This document shows, in pieces, positions 51,098 through 59,004 of a DNA stretch of 64,000 nt. The DNA is from JACJXW01 sp964418125 (GTDB lineage: Bacteria; Bacteroidota; Bacteroidia; Chitinophagales; Saprospiraceae), in the NCBI GenBank assembly GCA_964418125.1, contig CAYQKY010000003.1, positions 90,049 through 154,048 on the forward strand, in the 5' to 3' direction. Every line of letters starts with the position of its first letter. The first letter of the stretch is position 1. A model generated the notes under the pieces. It saw only the letters and a program-made list of their open reading frames with translations, was not told the DNA's origin and searched no databases. A program made the position numbers and the translations under genes.

Positions 51098-52399
51098 CTA
51101 CAACTCATACTGCTTGATCTTCCGGTAGAGTGTCCTTTCGGAGATGCCCAGGTCCTGGGCTGCTTCTTTACGCCTGCCGTTATGTTTTTTAAGGGCTTTC
51201 TGGATGAGTTCTTTTTCGTTCTCTTCGAGAGAGAGGCTTTCTTCCACTTCTTCCGATGGAGAAAAACCATCTGGTTCGTCCCGGGGGAGGATGATGGGCC
51301 TGTGGCTCTCGTCTTCCTCCTGGCCTTCATGATATTCGGAGAGGAAGTCGGTGACATCCTTATGAGGAACGGGAACTTTGCTGCCGTGTTGCCGGGAAAA
51401 GTTATCGGGCGCCTGCAGGCTGTGAATGTCCTGGGGGTTAGGAACGCGCAAGTCGTTGTTTCGGATAAGTTCGAACACCAGGGTCTTCAGGTCATTCAGG
51501 TCGTTTTTCATATCGACCATCAGCTTGTAGAAGATCTCCCTTTCCTGCATAGTCACTCCATCGTCTTGTTTGCGGTTGCCGGACTCGGGGATCATAGGCA
51601 GGTTCCGCTTCAGGATCTGCGGTACACAGCGGGCCAACTGCTCTGCGGTGACCAGCTTGTCTTCTGCCAGGACGGAGGCCTGCTCGGCTACGTTCTTTAG
51701 TTCCCGCACGTTGCCGGGCCAGCTGTAGCTTTCCAGTACCATCTGGGCGCGGTCGTCCAGCTGAATGGGTGTCGTCCGGTACTTTTCAGCAAAGTCCACG
51801 GCAAACTTCCGGAAAAGCATGTAGATATCTTCAGGGCGGTCGCGAAGGGCAGGAACATTGATCGGAACTGTGTTGAGGCGGTAATAGAGGTCTTCGCGGA
51901 ATTTGCCCTTTTTTACCTGTTCAAAGAGGTCGGCATTGGTAGCGGCGATAATACGTACATCTGTTTTCTGAACTTTGGAAGCACCTACCCGGATGAATTC
52001 GCCGGTTTCCAGTACGCGAAGCAGAAAAGCCTGGGTGTCCAGCGGCATTTCGCCGATCTCATCCAGAAAGATCGTACCTCCGTCGTAGCTTTCGAAATAC
52101 CCTTTGCGCTCACTGGTTGCGCCCGTAAACGCCCCCTTTTCGTGCCCAAACAATTCCGAATTGATGGTACCTTCCGGAATAGCCCCACAGTTGATCGCTA
52201 TAAAACTATTGTGTTTACGGGCACTCAAAGCATGGATGATCTTGGAAAAAACCTCCTTGCCTACCCCACTCTCTCCGGTGATCAGTACCGACAGGTCAGT
52301 ATTGGCAACCCGTACAGCCGTCCCCAGGGCACGGTCCAGCAGAGGAGACCTGCCGATAATTCCAAATCTTTGTTTGATGGCCTGGAGGTTACTATCCAT
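51098..52399 (-). CDS. Sigma-54-dependent activator without receiver domain
   Basis: 433 residues. The AAA+ domain begins at once: GRSPLLDRALGTAVRVA, Walker A GESGVGKE (42-49), GAFTGA sigma-54 contact loop (89-94), Walker B GTIFLDEIGEMP, arginine finger region FREDLYYRLNTVPI, and WPGNVRELKNV. A low-complexity acidic linker (about 285-385) leads to a Fis-type helix-turn-helix (NGRRKEAAQDLGISERTLYRKI, about 408-429). The usual N-terminal receiver or PAS sensor is missing, so control must come from a partner or from expression level. It lies behind miaB on the same strand, a common pairing in Bacteroidota; the expected lptE gene does not follow. Confidence 0.93.
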   Translation of the reverse strand: MDSNLQAIKQRFGIIGRSPLLDRALGTAVRVANTDLSVLITGESGVGKEVFSKIIHALSARKHNSFIAINCGAIPEGTINSELFGHEKGAFTGATSERKGYFESYDGGTIFLDEIGEMPLDTQAFLLRVLETGEFIRVGASKVQKTDVRIIAATNADLFEQVKKGKFREDLYYRLNTVPINVPALRDRPEDIYMLFRKFAVDFAEKYRTTPIQLDDRAQMVLESYSWPGNVRELKNVAEQASVLAEDKLVTAEQLARCVPQILKRNLPMIPESGNRKQDDGVTMQEREIFYKLMVDMKNDLNDLKTLVFELIRNNDLRVPNPQDIHSLQAPDNFSRQHGSKVPVPHKDVTDFLSEYHEGQEEDESHRPIILPRDEPDGFSPSEEVEESLSLEENEKELIQKALKKHNGRRKEAAQDLGISERTLYRKIKQYEL

Positions 52400-52563
52400 T
52401 GTCGTTTCTGATTATGTGTTTGAGTAGGCTGCCCTTTTACCTGTACTGTTTTGAAGGATTGTAAGAGGCTGGTTAACTGCTGGATTGCTGGATTGCCTCC
52501 AGGTTTTCCGTCTTAGTATTTGCATAGGGTAGCCACCAGATAACACTCCGGCAATCTAACCAT

Positions 52564-54003
52564 TTACCCCTTCACGATCTCTCCCTTCAGGGTAGCGCTG
52601 GTCGCTTCACTAATTTTAACATAACAATAGTCTCCTGGCCTGAGGCCCTCGGCTTTGGGGAAAACGACCATTTTATTCTGGGAGTTGCGCCCTTTGAAAT
52701 CCTTGTCGGAACGCTTTGAGTCTCCTTCGATCAGCACTTTGAACGTCTTACCGATATCCGCCAGGTTGTGTTGGTAGGAAACCTGGGTTTGCAGGCGTAT
52801 AACCTCCTGAAGGCGCCGCTTTTTAACCTTCATCGGAACATCATCCTCGTATTTCCGGGCAGCCAGGGTTCCAGGGCGTTCGGAGTAGTAAAACATGTAG
52901 GACATGCTGTAGCGGGCAAATTCGATCATGCTGAGGGTGTCCTGATGTTCCTCTTCTGTTTCGCTGCAGAAACCGGCGATGATGTCGGAAGAAATAGCAC
53001 AGTCCGGAATGATCTCGTAGATGCGGCGCACCTTATTGATGTACCAATCCCGGTCGTAGGTGCGGTTCATCAGCTCAAGAATACGGCTGTTGCCCGATTG
53101 CACCGGCAGGTGGATGTAGTTGCAAATGTTCTCGTACCTGGCGATGGTGAAGAGGACCTCGTCAGTAATGTCTTTAGGGTGTGAAGTAGAAAAGCGGACG
53201 CGCAGCTCCGGGCTGACTTTTGCCACCATCTCCAGCAGCTGAGCAAAGGTAATCTGCTCTCCAGTCTCCGGGTTTTCCCATTTGTAAGAATCAACATTCT
53301 GGCCCAGAAGGGTCACTTCCCGGTAACCTTTCTCGAACAAGCCGGAAGCCTCCGCCACGATACTGAAGGCGTTGCGGCTGCGTTCGCGCCCCCGGGTAAA
53401 GGGCACAACGCAGAAAGAACACATATTGTCGCAGCCCCGCATGATGGAAATGAAGGCAGCCACCCCATTGGAGCCCAGCCGCAGAGGGCTGATATCAGCA
53501 TAGGTTTCTTCCCGGGAGAGGAAGACGTTTATCCCTTTATCTCCATCCTCAGCGGTGCCGATCAGGCCGGGGAGGTCACGGTAGGCATCCGGCCCGACGA
53601 CCAGGTCGACGAGTTTTTCTTCTTCCAGGAATTTACTCTTCAGGCGCTCGGCCATGCAGCCCAGGACTCCGACGAGCGTGCCCGGCCGTTGCTCCTTCAC
53701 CTTGTCGAAGATACGCAGCCGTTTGCGCACGGTTTCCTCTGCCTTCTCCCGGATAGAACAAGTATTGATCAGGATCAGGTCGGCTTCTTCCAGAAAACGG
53801 GTGGGCTGATAACCCGAATCCGCCAGTATAGAAGCAACAATCTCACTGTCGCTGAAATTCATCTGGCAGCCGTAGCTTTCGATGTAGAAGTGCTTGCTGC
53901 ACTGCCCCGCACTTTCAGCCTGCTCCCGGAAAAAAGCCTCTCCCTGGCGGCTTTCGTCAATCTTCTTTTGTATACCTACGAGTGTAGGGTTGTTGTCGTA
54001 CAT
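52564..54003 (-). CDS. miaB: tRNA-2-methylthio-N6-dimethylallyladenosine synthase
   Basis: 479 residues from the ATG at 54003 (MYDNNPTLVG); ATGs at 54039 and 54057 are in frame and would add up to 18 residues. The UPF0004 domain holds the three cluster cysteines Cys46 (ESYGCQMN), Cys82 (INTCSIRE) and Cys116 (LGCMAE). The radical-SAM domain has Cys191/195/198 in RGCDNMCSFCVVP, and a C-terminal TRAM domain ends EATSATLKGEIV. It adds a methylthio group to i6A37 of tRNAs using two 4Fe-4S clusters. The PFTRGRERSR stretch after the cluster motif is typical of MiaB rather than RimO. Confidence 0.96.
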   Translation of the reverse strand: MYDNNPTLVGIQKKIDESRQGEAFFREQAESAGQCSKHFYIESYGCQMNFSDSEIVASILADSGYQPTRFLEEADLILINTCSIREKAEETVRKRLRIFDKVKEQRPGTLVGVLGCMAERLKSKFLEEEKLVDLVVGPDAYRDLPGLIGTAEDGDKGINVFLSREETYADISPLRLGSNGVAAFISIMRGCDNMCSFCVVPFTRGRERSRNAFSIVAEASGLFEKGYREVTLLGQNVDSYKWENPETGEQITFAQLLEMVAKVSPELRVRFSTSHPKDITDEVLFTIARYENICNYIHLPVQSGNSRILELMNRTYDRDWYINKVRRIYEIIPDCAISSDIIAGFCSETEEEHQDTLSMIEFARYSMSYMFYYSERPGTLAARKYEDDVPMKVKKRRLQEVIRLQTQVSYQHNLADIGKTFKVLIEGDSKRSDKDFKGRNSQNKMVVFPKAEGLRPGDYCYVKISEATSATLKGEIVKG

Positions 54004-54188
54004 TGTACTCTGAAATTTTTTCTGTTTTCCCTTGTGCATCGGAGCGAAAAAGTGCATCCTGTCTAAAAAGGGGATATCTCGGTTAATGGTTCACAAACCG
54101 GGCAGCAAAGATAAGGATTTTAGAGCCCCCGGTGACATTTTGGCAGTCCCTTTTTCTATTTATTGATAACTTCAAGAAAAAACAAAAG

Positions 54189-55007
54189 ATGAAAACGAAG
54201 TTCTGGATCATTCTCTCCCTCCTGGCCACGCTGAGCCTGGCCTGCCGGGGAAACCACGAAAGCAGCCAGGAAGGCTACTATGATTACAGTTCCCGCAATG
54301 AGGCTCAAATGGCAAAGGAAGCCTATGCGCAGGATGAAGGCCAACCCGAACCCCTCACCCCGGAAAAGAAGGTCATCCGGACAGCCGATATGCGGATGGA
54401 GGTTAAAAATTATCAGGAAGCCCTGGCCTCCGTTAAAAACCTGATAGAAAAATACAAAGGGGAACTTACCAGCGAAAACGAACAGCAATACAGCGGGCGC
54501 CTGGAAAACACCCTGGTGATCCGGGTACTCCCCCGGGGTTTTGACTCCCTGCTGCTTGAATTCGAGCAACTGGCCGTGCAGGTGGATTTCAAATCCGTGA
54601 ACGCTGAAGATGTAACCCGGCAGTACATAGACCTCGAAACCCGCCTGGCATCCAAACGGGCGGTGGTGGAACGTTACCGGGAATTGCTGAAACAGGCAAA
54701 AAACGTGGAAGAGGTGCTGGCCGTAGAGGAAAACCTGCGCAAGGTGGTGGAAGAGATCGAATCCATTGAAGGGCAGCTGAAGTATCTCAACCGCCAGGTG
54801 GATTACAGCACCATCAACCTCACTATCTACGAAAAGGGAAGCCCGCTGGCCACCGGCCGTTCCTTCTGGGGGCGCGTCGGCGAAGGCTTCGCAAATGGTT
54901 GGAAATTACTGAAAGACCTTGCCGTCGGACTGGTTACCATCTGGCCAATCGTATTGATCCTCGCGCTGCTTGCCTTGTGGTTGGTACGCAGGCGGAAAAA
55001 GCGTTAG
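54189..55007 (+). CDS. DUF4349 lipoprotein with C-terminal membrane helix
   Basis: 272 residues from the ATG at 54189; an earlier ATG (54132) precedes a non-signal stretch. Lipobox at Cys19 (LATLSLAC), a charged linker, then the DUF4349 domain: KKVIRTADMRMEVKNYQEALASVKNLIEKYKGELTSENE in parts, RLENTLVIRVLPRGFDSLL, YIDLETRLASKRAVVERYRELLKQAKNVEEVL. The coiled coil (about 165-205) is followed by a beta strand pair, and a C-terminal helix WPIVLILALLALWLV with a basic RRRKKR tail sits in the inner membrane. The tail with the lipid anchor is odd: if both are used, the protein would tie two membranes or fold back. Function unknown. Confidence 0.88.
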   Translation: MKTKFWIILSLLATLSLACRGNHESSQEGYYDYSSRNEAQMAKEAYAQDEGQPEPLTPEKKVIRTADMRMEVKNYQEALASVKNLIEKYKGELTSENEQQYSGRLENTLVIRVLPRGFDSLLLEFEQLAVQVDFKSVNAEDVTRQYIDLETRLASKRAVVERYRELLKQAKNVEEVLAVEENLRKVVEEIESIEGQLKYLNRQVDYSTINLTIYEKGSPLATGRSFWGRVGEGFANGWKLLKDLAVGLVTIWPIVLILALLALWLVRRRKKR

Positions 55008-55011
55008 ACAT

Positions 55012-55052
55012 CGGCCTTTTTTCTTCGCCTTACGGCAACGAAAAAGGGCCGG
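55012..55052 (+). terminator. Hairpin after the DUF4349 gene
   Basis: CGGCC TTTTTT CTTCG pairs with CGAAAAAGGGCCG in a mismatched stem with T and A runs. Confidence 0.5.
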
Positions 55053-55062
55053 AACACCATAT

Positions 55063-55161
55063 TCACCCCATCTTGTTCTTTCCGGCAAACCCCATGACCA
55101 GTGGGACGAAGAACAGGACGATGGCAAAAAATATCAGCAGTGAGGCAGAATCGGGAGTCAT
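55063..55161 (-). CDS. Candidate 32-residue single-helix membrane microprotein
   Basis: The minus-strand frame from ATG 55161 to TGA 55063 gives a protein with a short polar N-terminus (MTPDSASL), one hydrophobic helix (LLIFFAIVLFFVPLVMGFA) and a basic end (GKNKMG). It lies behind the terminator of the TonB receptor gene and ahead of the DUF4349 terminator, on a stretch with no other gene. It is reported because the composition is clearly that of a membrane peptide, not random; conservation is not tested. No ribosome-binding site is obvious. Confidence 0.4.
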   Translation of the reverse strand: MTPDSASLLIFFAIVLFFVPLVMGFAGKNKMG

Positions 55162-55277
55162 GGCATCAGGATTTTGGTTCTTGATACAGCCAAGATAACC
55201 AATCCGAAGCCTGCGGAAAGTGATGGAAGTCAGGAAGAAAGGTGATTTTTATTAACCCCGGGATATACTTATGCGTA

Positions 55278-55332
55278 AAAGTGTAAGGGTATAAATAGTG
55301 GGACAGCCCCTTCATTTACACCCTTACACTTT
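55278..55332 (-). terminator. Terminator of the TonB-dependent receptor gene
   Basis: AAAGTGTAAGGGT (55278-55290) pairs perfectly with 55320-55332; on the minus strand it follows the receptor stop codon by 12 bp. A/T-rich flanks. Confidence 0.65.
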
Positions 55333-55343
55333 CACACCCTGAT

Positions 55344-57656
55344 CTAAAACTTATAATCCACCCTGGCCGTCAGGTTGCGGGGCGCTTCCATAAGGGCCGG
55401 GCGGGTAGTGTACTCAATATTGGCAGTATTATTCACCAGCAAAGTCAGCCTAAGGGCGTCAGAAAAATTATAACCCGTCCGAAGATTTAGCAGCGTGTAG
55501 CCATTGGGGTTCTCATCCCGGAAACGCTTCACACCGGCGAGCAATACCTCGAAGAGGTTATCGATAGCGACGAGCTGGCTGTTGTAAAACACTTCTGTCC
55601 CCAGGAAAAAACCCTTATAGCTTCCTTCCAGGTCGAACTTAAACAAGTGCCGGGAACGGTATTTGAGGACATTGGTAGTCATTTCCGAAGAACTCTGTGC
55701 ATTGAACAGAGCCTGTGAACCTTCGGGGGCATCCAGGCCAAACTCATCGAATTTTGGGGCGACGTAGGTATAACCGGTAAGCAGGCTGAGCGGAACGCCC
55801 AGGACTTCTCCCCGCCCGGCGATGGTAGCTTCGAAACCCCGGATATTCGTCCCTCCGATATTGACGGACTTAAAGCCCTGCCCGATGAAGTTGAATTCGA
55901 TCATATCCTGGTATTGCGAAATGAAGCCCGCCAGGTCGACAAACCCTTCGAAACCGTTGATGCGGAAGCCTTGCTTAACACCCAGTTCCGCGCTCCAGCC
56001 GGTCTCGGACCCCAGGCTGGGATTGGGCAACACCCGGATAAAACCGGCATTGGTCCGGATGAATTTCTCGGCCACCGTAGGGAACCGGTACCCCTGCCCC
56101 CAGGATGCCCGGAAGAAAGTGGCTTCCCCTACCCGGTAGTTCGCGCCGATGCGGAACACCGGCCTGGATTCCCGTTCTTTAGTAATCGTATCCTGTTTGT
56201 TCTCATTGTAGTAGGCAGGGCTGATGAGCAGGTTGTTCTCATAACGGAAACCCGCGCTCAGGTTCAGCCGCTCCAGAAGCTTTTTCTCCACCTGAATGTA
56301 GGTAGCGATGTTGCGGGAGGTATAGGTAGTGTCCCCGTACAATTCGGCAGAGATGGCTGTACCCGAAACTACCGCCCCGGCCGTCAACACCAGTTCAGCC
56401 GGCTGGATCTGGCGTTGGAACTGATACTCTCCGTAGTACATGTCCGAAGAGTTGGACTGGTCCATGTCGTTGTTGTTATCCACATTGTAGAAGCGCCCCT
56501 GCAGGCGATGCCGGTTGCCGCCTTTGTCGTAATAATTGATGAACGGGTCGATATTGAATCGGATGCGCTCGCGGTTAGAGAAGGTGTTGGGGGCGGCAAT
56601 ATAAGCGGCCGTATCCGACTTCCAGTACAGGAAAGCGCCGGTTTCTCCGACGTTGAAGTTACCGTTCAGGCCGATCGTCAGCCGGTCGGTCAGCCGGTAG
56701 CGGGTGCTGATATTGGCGCGGCCGAAGCGGCGGTAGGCATTCTTTATACCCCCGGCAGGATCGCCGGGGTCCTGGTATCCATTATAGTCATTCTCCCGCA
56801 AAAGGTACCCCCCCAGAACCAGGTCGAGTTTGCCGATCTTTCGCCGGTGGGCGAGGCTGGCGCCATAGGTATAGGGCGCGCTGTCCCACCATTTCAGGCG
56901 TTCGTCTTTGGGAGCCCGGTAGGAGGTATACCAGGCAGCCACTTCCGTTTCCGGTTTGGCCTTGGGGTAAGCAGTGCGTACGTTGATGATGCCGTTGAGG
57001 GCTGAGGAGCCGTACAGCGCCGAGGCCGCCCCTTTCACTACCTCCACCTGGGCGATATTTTCGAGGGGCACGTCGTCCCAGTTGGGAAAGCCGGCGTCGG
57101 CCGTGAGGATCGGCATGTCATCTACCATGAGCAGTACACGGCTGCCGGCTCCCTGAGCATAGCCGGACCCTCCCCGGATGTTGGCCTGGCCGTCGATAAT
57201 GGTCACCCCGGGTATCTTTTCCAGGGCCTCGTCGATGGTCACTTTACCAGTGCTTTTGACCAGGTCCGGCCGCAAAACTTCAAGGGAAACGGTGACTTCA
57301 CTCAGCGGTTTCTCGAATTTGCCGCTGGTTACCGTTGCCGTTTGCAGGACGGCAGCTTCCACTTCGAGATATGCGTCCAATTCCATGGACTGCCCGGCAT
57401 CCAGCCGGATGGATCTATTGAACGGCTTGTAGCCTACATAGCGAATGGCCAGGCCGTGTTGCCCGGGTTCAAGCTCCAGGCTGTAGGCCCCGTCAAAATC
57501 GGTAATGGCGCCGATAGGGCCCGAGCGGATGGTAGCGCCGATCAGTGGCTCTCCCGTGCTTACGTCTACAACCTTTCCGTACACGGTAGCTTTTTGGGCA
57601 AGGGCAGCTTGAAAACAAAGGGCCATAAGGCAGAGAAATGTAAGAAGTCTGCTCAT
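55344..57656 (-). CDS. TonB-dependent receptor with carboxypeptidase-like N-domain (FepA/BtuB-like)
   Basis: 770 residues. Signal peptide 1-20 (ALCFQAALAQ), CarboxypepD_reg-like beta-sandwich about 22-105 (VYGKVVDVSTGEPLIGATIRSG), a plug domain about 118-235 (EALEKIPGVTIIDGQANIRGGSGYAQGAG, VEVVKGAASALYGSSALNGIINVRT in parts), and a barrel ending with the aromatic terminus RVDYKF. It lacks a SusD partner, unlike the 2.0-kb transporter, and is shorter, so it resembles siderophore, heme, cobalamin or metal receptors. No riboswitch for cobalamin and no clear Fur box were seen in the 350-bp leader. The ligand is unknown. Confidence 0.92.
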   Translation of the reverse strand: MSRLLTFLCLMALCFQAALAQKATVYGKVVDVSTGEPLIGATIRSGPIGAITDFDGAYSLELEPGQHGLAIRYVGYKPFNRSIRLDAGQSMELDAYLEVEAAVLQTATVTSGKFEKPLSEVTVSLEVLRPDLVKSTGKVTIDEALEKIPGVTIIDGQANIRGGSGYAQGAGSRVLLMVDDMPILTADAGFPNWDDVPLENIAQVEVVKGAASALYGSSALNGIINVRTAYPKAKPETEVAAWYTSYRAPKDERLKWWDSAPYTYGASLAHRRKIGKLDLVLGGYLLRENDYNGYQDPGDPAGGIKNAYRRFGRANISTRYRLTDRLTIGLNGNFNVGETGAFLYWKSDTAAYIAAPNTFSNRERIRFNIDPFINYYDKGGNRHRLQGRFYNVDNNNDMDQSNSSDMYYGEYQFQRQIQPAELVLTAGAVVSGTAISAELYGDTTYTSRNIATYIQVEKKLLERLNLSAGFRYENNLLISPAYYNENKQDTITKERESRPVFRIGANYRVGEATFFRASWGQGYRFPTVAEKFIRTNAGFIRVLPNPSLGSETGWSAELGVKQGFRINGFEGFVDLAGFISQYQDMIEFNFIGQGFKSVNIGGTNIRGFEATIAGRGEVLGVPLSLLTGYTYVAPKFDEFGLDAPEGSQALFNAQSSSEMTTNVLKYRSRHLFKFDLEGSYKGFFLGTEVFYNSQLVAIDNLFEVLLAGVKRFRDENPNGYTLLNLRTGYNFSDALRLTLLVNNTANIEYTTRPALMEAPRNLTARVDYKF

Positions 57657-58010
57657 GTGTAGCGTTTTGCGTTATGAGAATACAGTTAACTTCACACGGC
57701 CCATAGAGCAATTCGGCATTTGCATGGATTCGTGTTTGCCAGGCACTACCTCCAAACAAATTCTGAGGGGCGAAAATAGAACAAAATATGGGTTAACCGA
57801 TAAAATTAACAGAATTTGTAATATCCGGGCTGGATATATTAGGACATTTTTTTACTTTTGCCTTCGCCCTCAAATCGTTTTGTCTCCACTATCACAGCAC
57901 CCTACCCGATAAGTCGGCTCAAATCCTTATTTCTCCTTTTAGGGGAAAATGGATCGCAAATACGCTATATTGCTTTATCTTTCATGACAACATTATCAAA
58001 TTATTCAACT
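57657..58010. other. Divergent intergenic region between the TonB receptor and a secreted protein
   Basis: AT-rich. A TACTTTTG at 57853-57860 fits the -7 consensus for the plus-strand gene, about 150 nt before its start. No gene with coding character was seen. Confidence 0.5.
57853..57860 (+). promoter_or_regulatory. Candidate -7 element of the 271-residue secreted protein gene
   Basis: TACTTTTG matches TAnnTTTG; no convincing -33 TTTG at the expected distance. Confidence 0.3.
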
Positions 58011-58826
58011 ATGAAGAAAGTCGTACTCTTCGTTTTGGGATTGACAGCCTGGAATTTCACCAATGCTCAGGAAACCACCTGTGATCCCGACCAGTCTGTT
58101 CCGGATTCCGTTGTGGTGGCGCCCCTGCCCCAATCGACAGTCCGTCCGGATGGTGGGATCACGGACACGGCCTGCGTTGATGAATACTACAAATTTGTTT
58201 TCACCTTCAATATCCCGTCAACGTATGACACGCCCCTTGGCCCGGCTCCGATCTCAAATGTGAGCATCGCCCCCGACGGAGCGGTTGAGAACCTGCCCGC
58301 TTCCTTCGACTATGTTTGTAATCCTCCGAACTGTATCTTTGAGGCGGAAACCAAAGGCTGCGTAGTGCTCTTCGGCACCGCAACCAATGCTGAAGTGGCG
58401 GCCCACGACCTTAAAGTGGTCGCCAATGTAGCTATTACCGGCGTGCCCCTGCCGCTGGAACTGACCCTTCCCGACGACCTGGAGGCCGAAAGCCACTATT
58501 ACCTGGTCGTTAAGCCGGCCGGTTCAGAAAACTGCTACATGGTGAATACGCGCGAAAGCTTCGCCTCTCAGTTCAGCATCAGCAACCAGCCCAATCCCAG
58601 CAGCGGATGGACCCAGGTAGTGGTAAACGCACAAGCAGGCGGTACCTTTGACTTTGTGGTCAGCGACATGCTTGGACACAAACTGCACCGCGAACGGGTA
58701 GTCATCCTGCCGGGTGAGAATACCATCGAATACAACGGCAGCCACCTGCCCAATGGCATCTATCTGTACAGCCTCAGCAACGGCCGGGAAATGGTTTCCC
58801 GAAAAATGGCCATTAACCATCGCTAA
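58011..58826 (+). CDS. Secreted protein with T9SS C-terminal domain
   Basis: 271 residues from the ATG at 58011, which opens a clear signal peptide (KKVVLFVLGLTAWNFTNAQ, cut about 20); the longer upstream frame reads through the promoter. The middle part (about 30-190) is a beta-rich domain with paired cysteines (CDPDQ, TACVDEY, DYVCNPPNC, TKGCVVLFG). The C-terminal 80 residues (ISNQPNPSSGWTQVVV ... LPNGIYLYSLSNGREMVSRKMAI) are a T9SS type A tail. The motif FDYVCNPPNCIFEAETKGCVVLFG resembles TDGCVKFCGVPLIPG in the next gene, so the two may be distant paralogues. Function unknown. Confidence 0.85.
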   Translation: MKKVVLFVLGLTAWNFTNAQETTCDPDQSVPDSVVVAPLPQSTVRPDGGITDTACVDEYYKFVFTFNIPSTYDTPLGPAPISNVSIAPDGAVENLPASFDYVCNPPNCIFEAETKGCVVLFGTATNAEVAAHDLKVVANVAITGVPLPLELTLPDDLEAESHYYLVVKPAGSENCYMVNTRESFASQFSISNQPNPSSGWTQVVVNAQAGGTFDFVVSDMLGHKLHRERVVILPGENTIEYNGSHLPNGIYLYSLSNGREMVSRKMAINHR

Positions 58827-58831
58827 TGCTG

Positions 58832-58874
58832 AAAAAGGCCGGCCTGTTTACCATACTCACAGGCTGGCCTTTTT
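58832..58874 (+). terminator. Terminator after the 271-residue secreted protein gene
   Basis: A 16-bp stem with one mismatch (AAAAAGGCCGGCCTGT with ACAGGCTGGCCTTTTT) and a T-run. Confidence 0.85.
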
Positions 58875-59004
58875 GTAACTATCTCCAAACTTCTAATCCC
58901 TTCTGATTTTTGGAGCGAGGCCGTTGTACCACCCTGCAACATTAAGGCTTCGCTCCTGCACCCTGAGGAAAAGTTGCCTTTACCCGCCTTCAAAAGCTGT
59001 TTTT

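Noticed and set aside
52440..52560. Repetitive CTGGATTG words between the sigma-54 regulator and miaB
   Set aside because: Too short and irregular to call an element.
57660..57790. Possible cobalamin riboswitch in front of the TonB receptor
   Set aside because: No B12-box or conserved core could be recognised in the leader.
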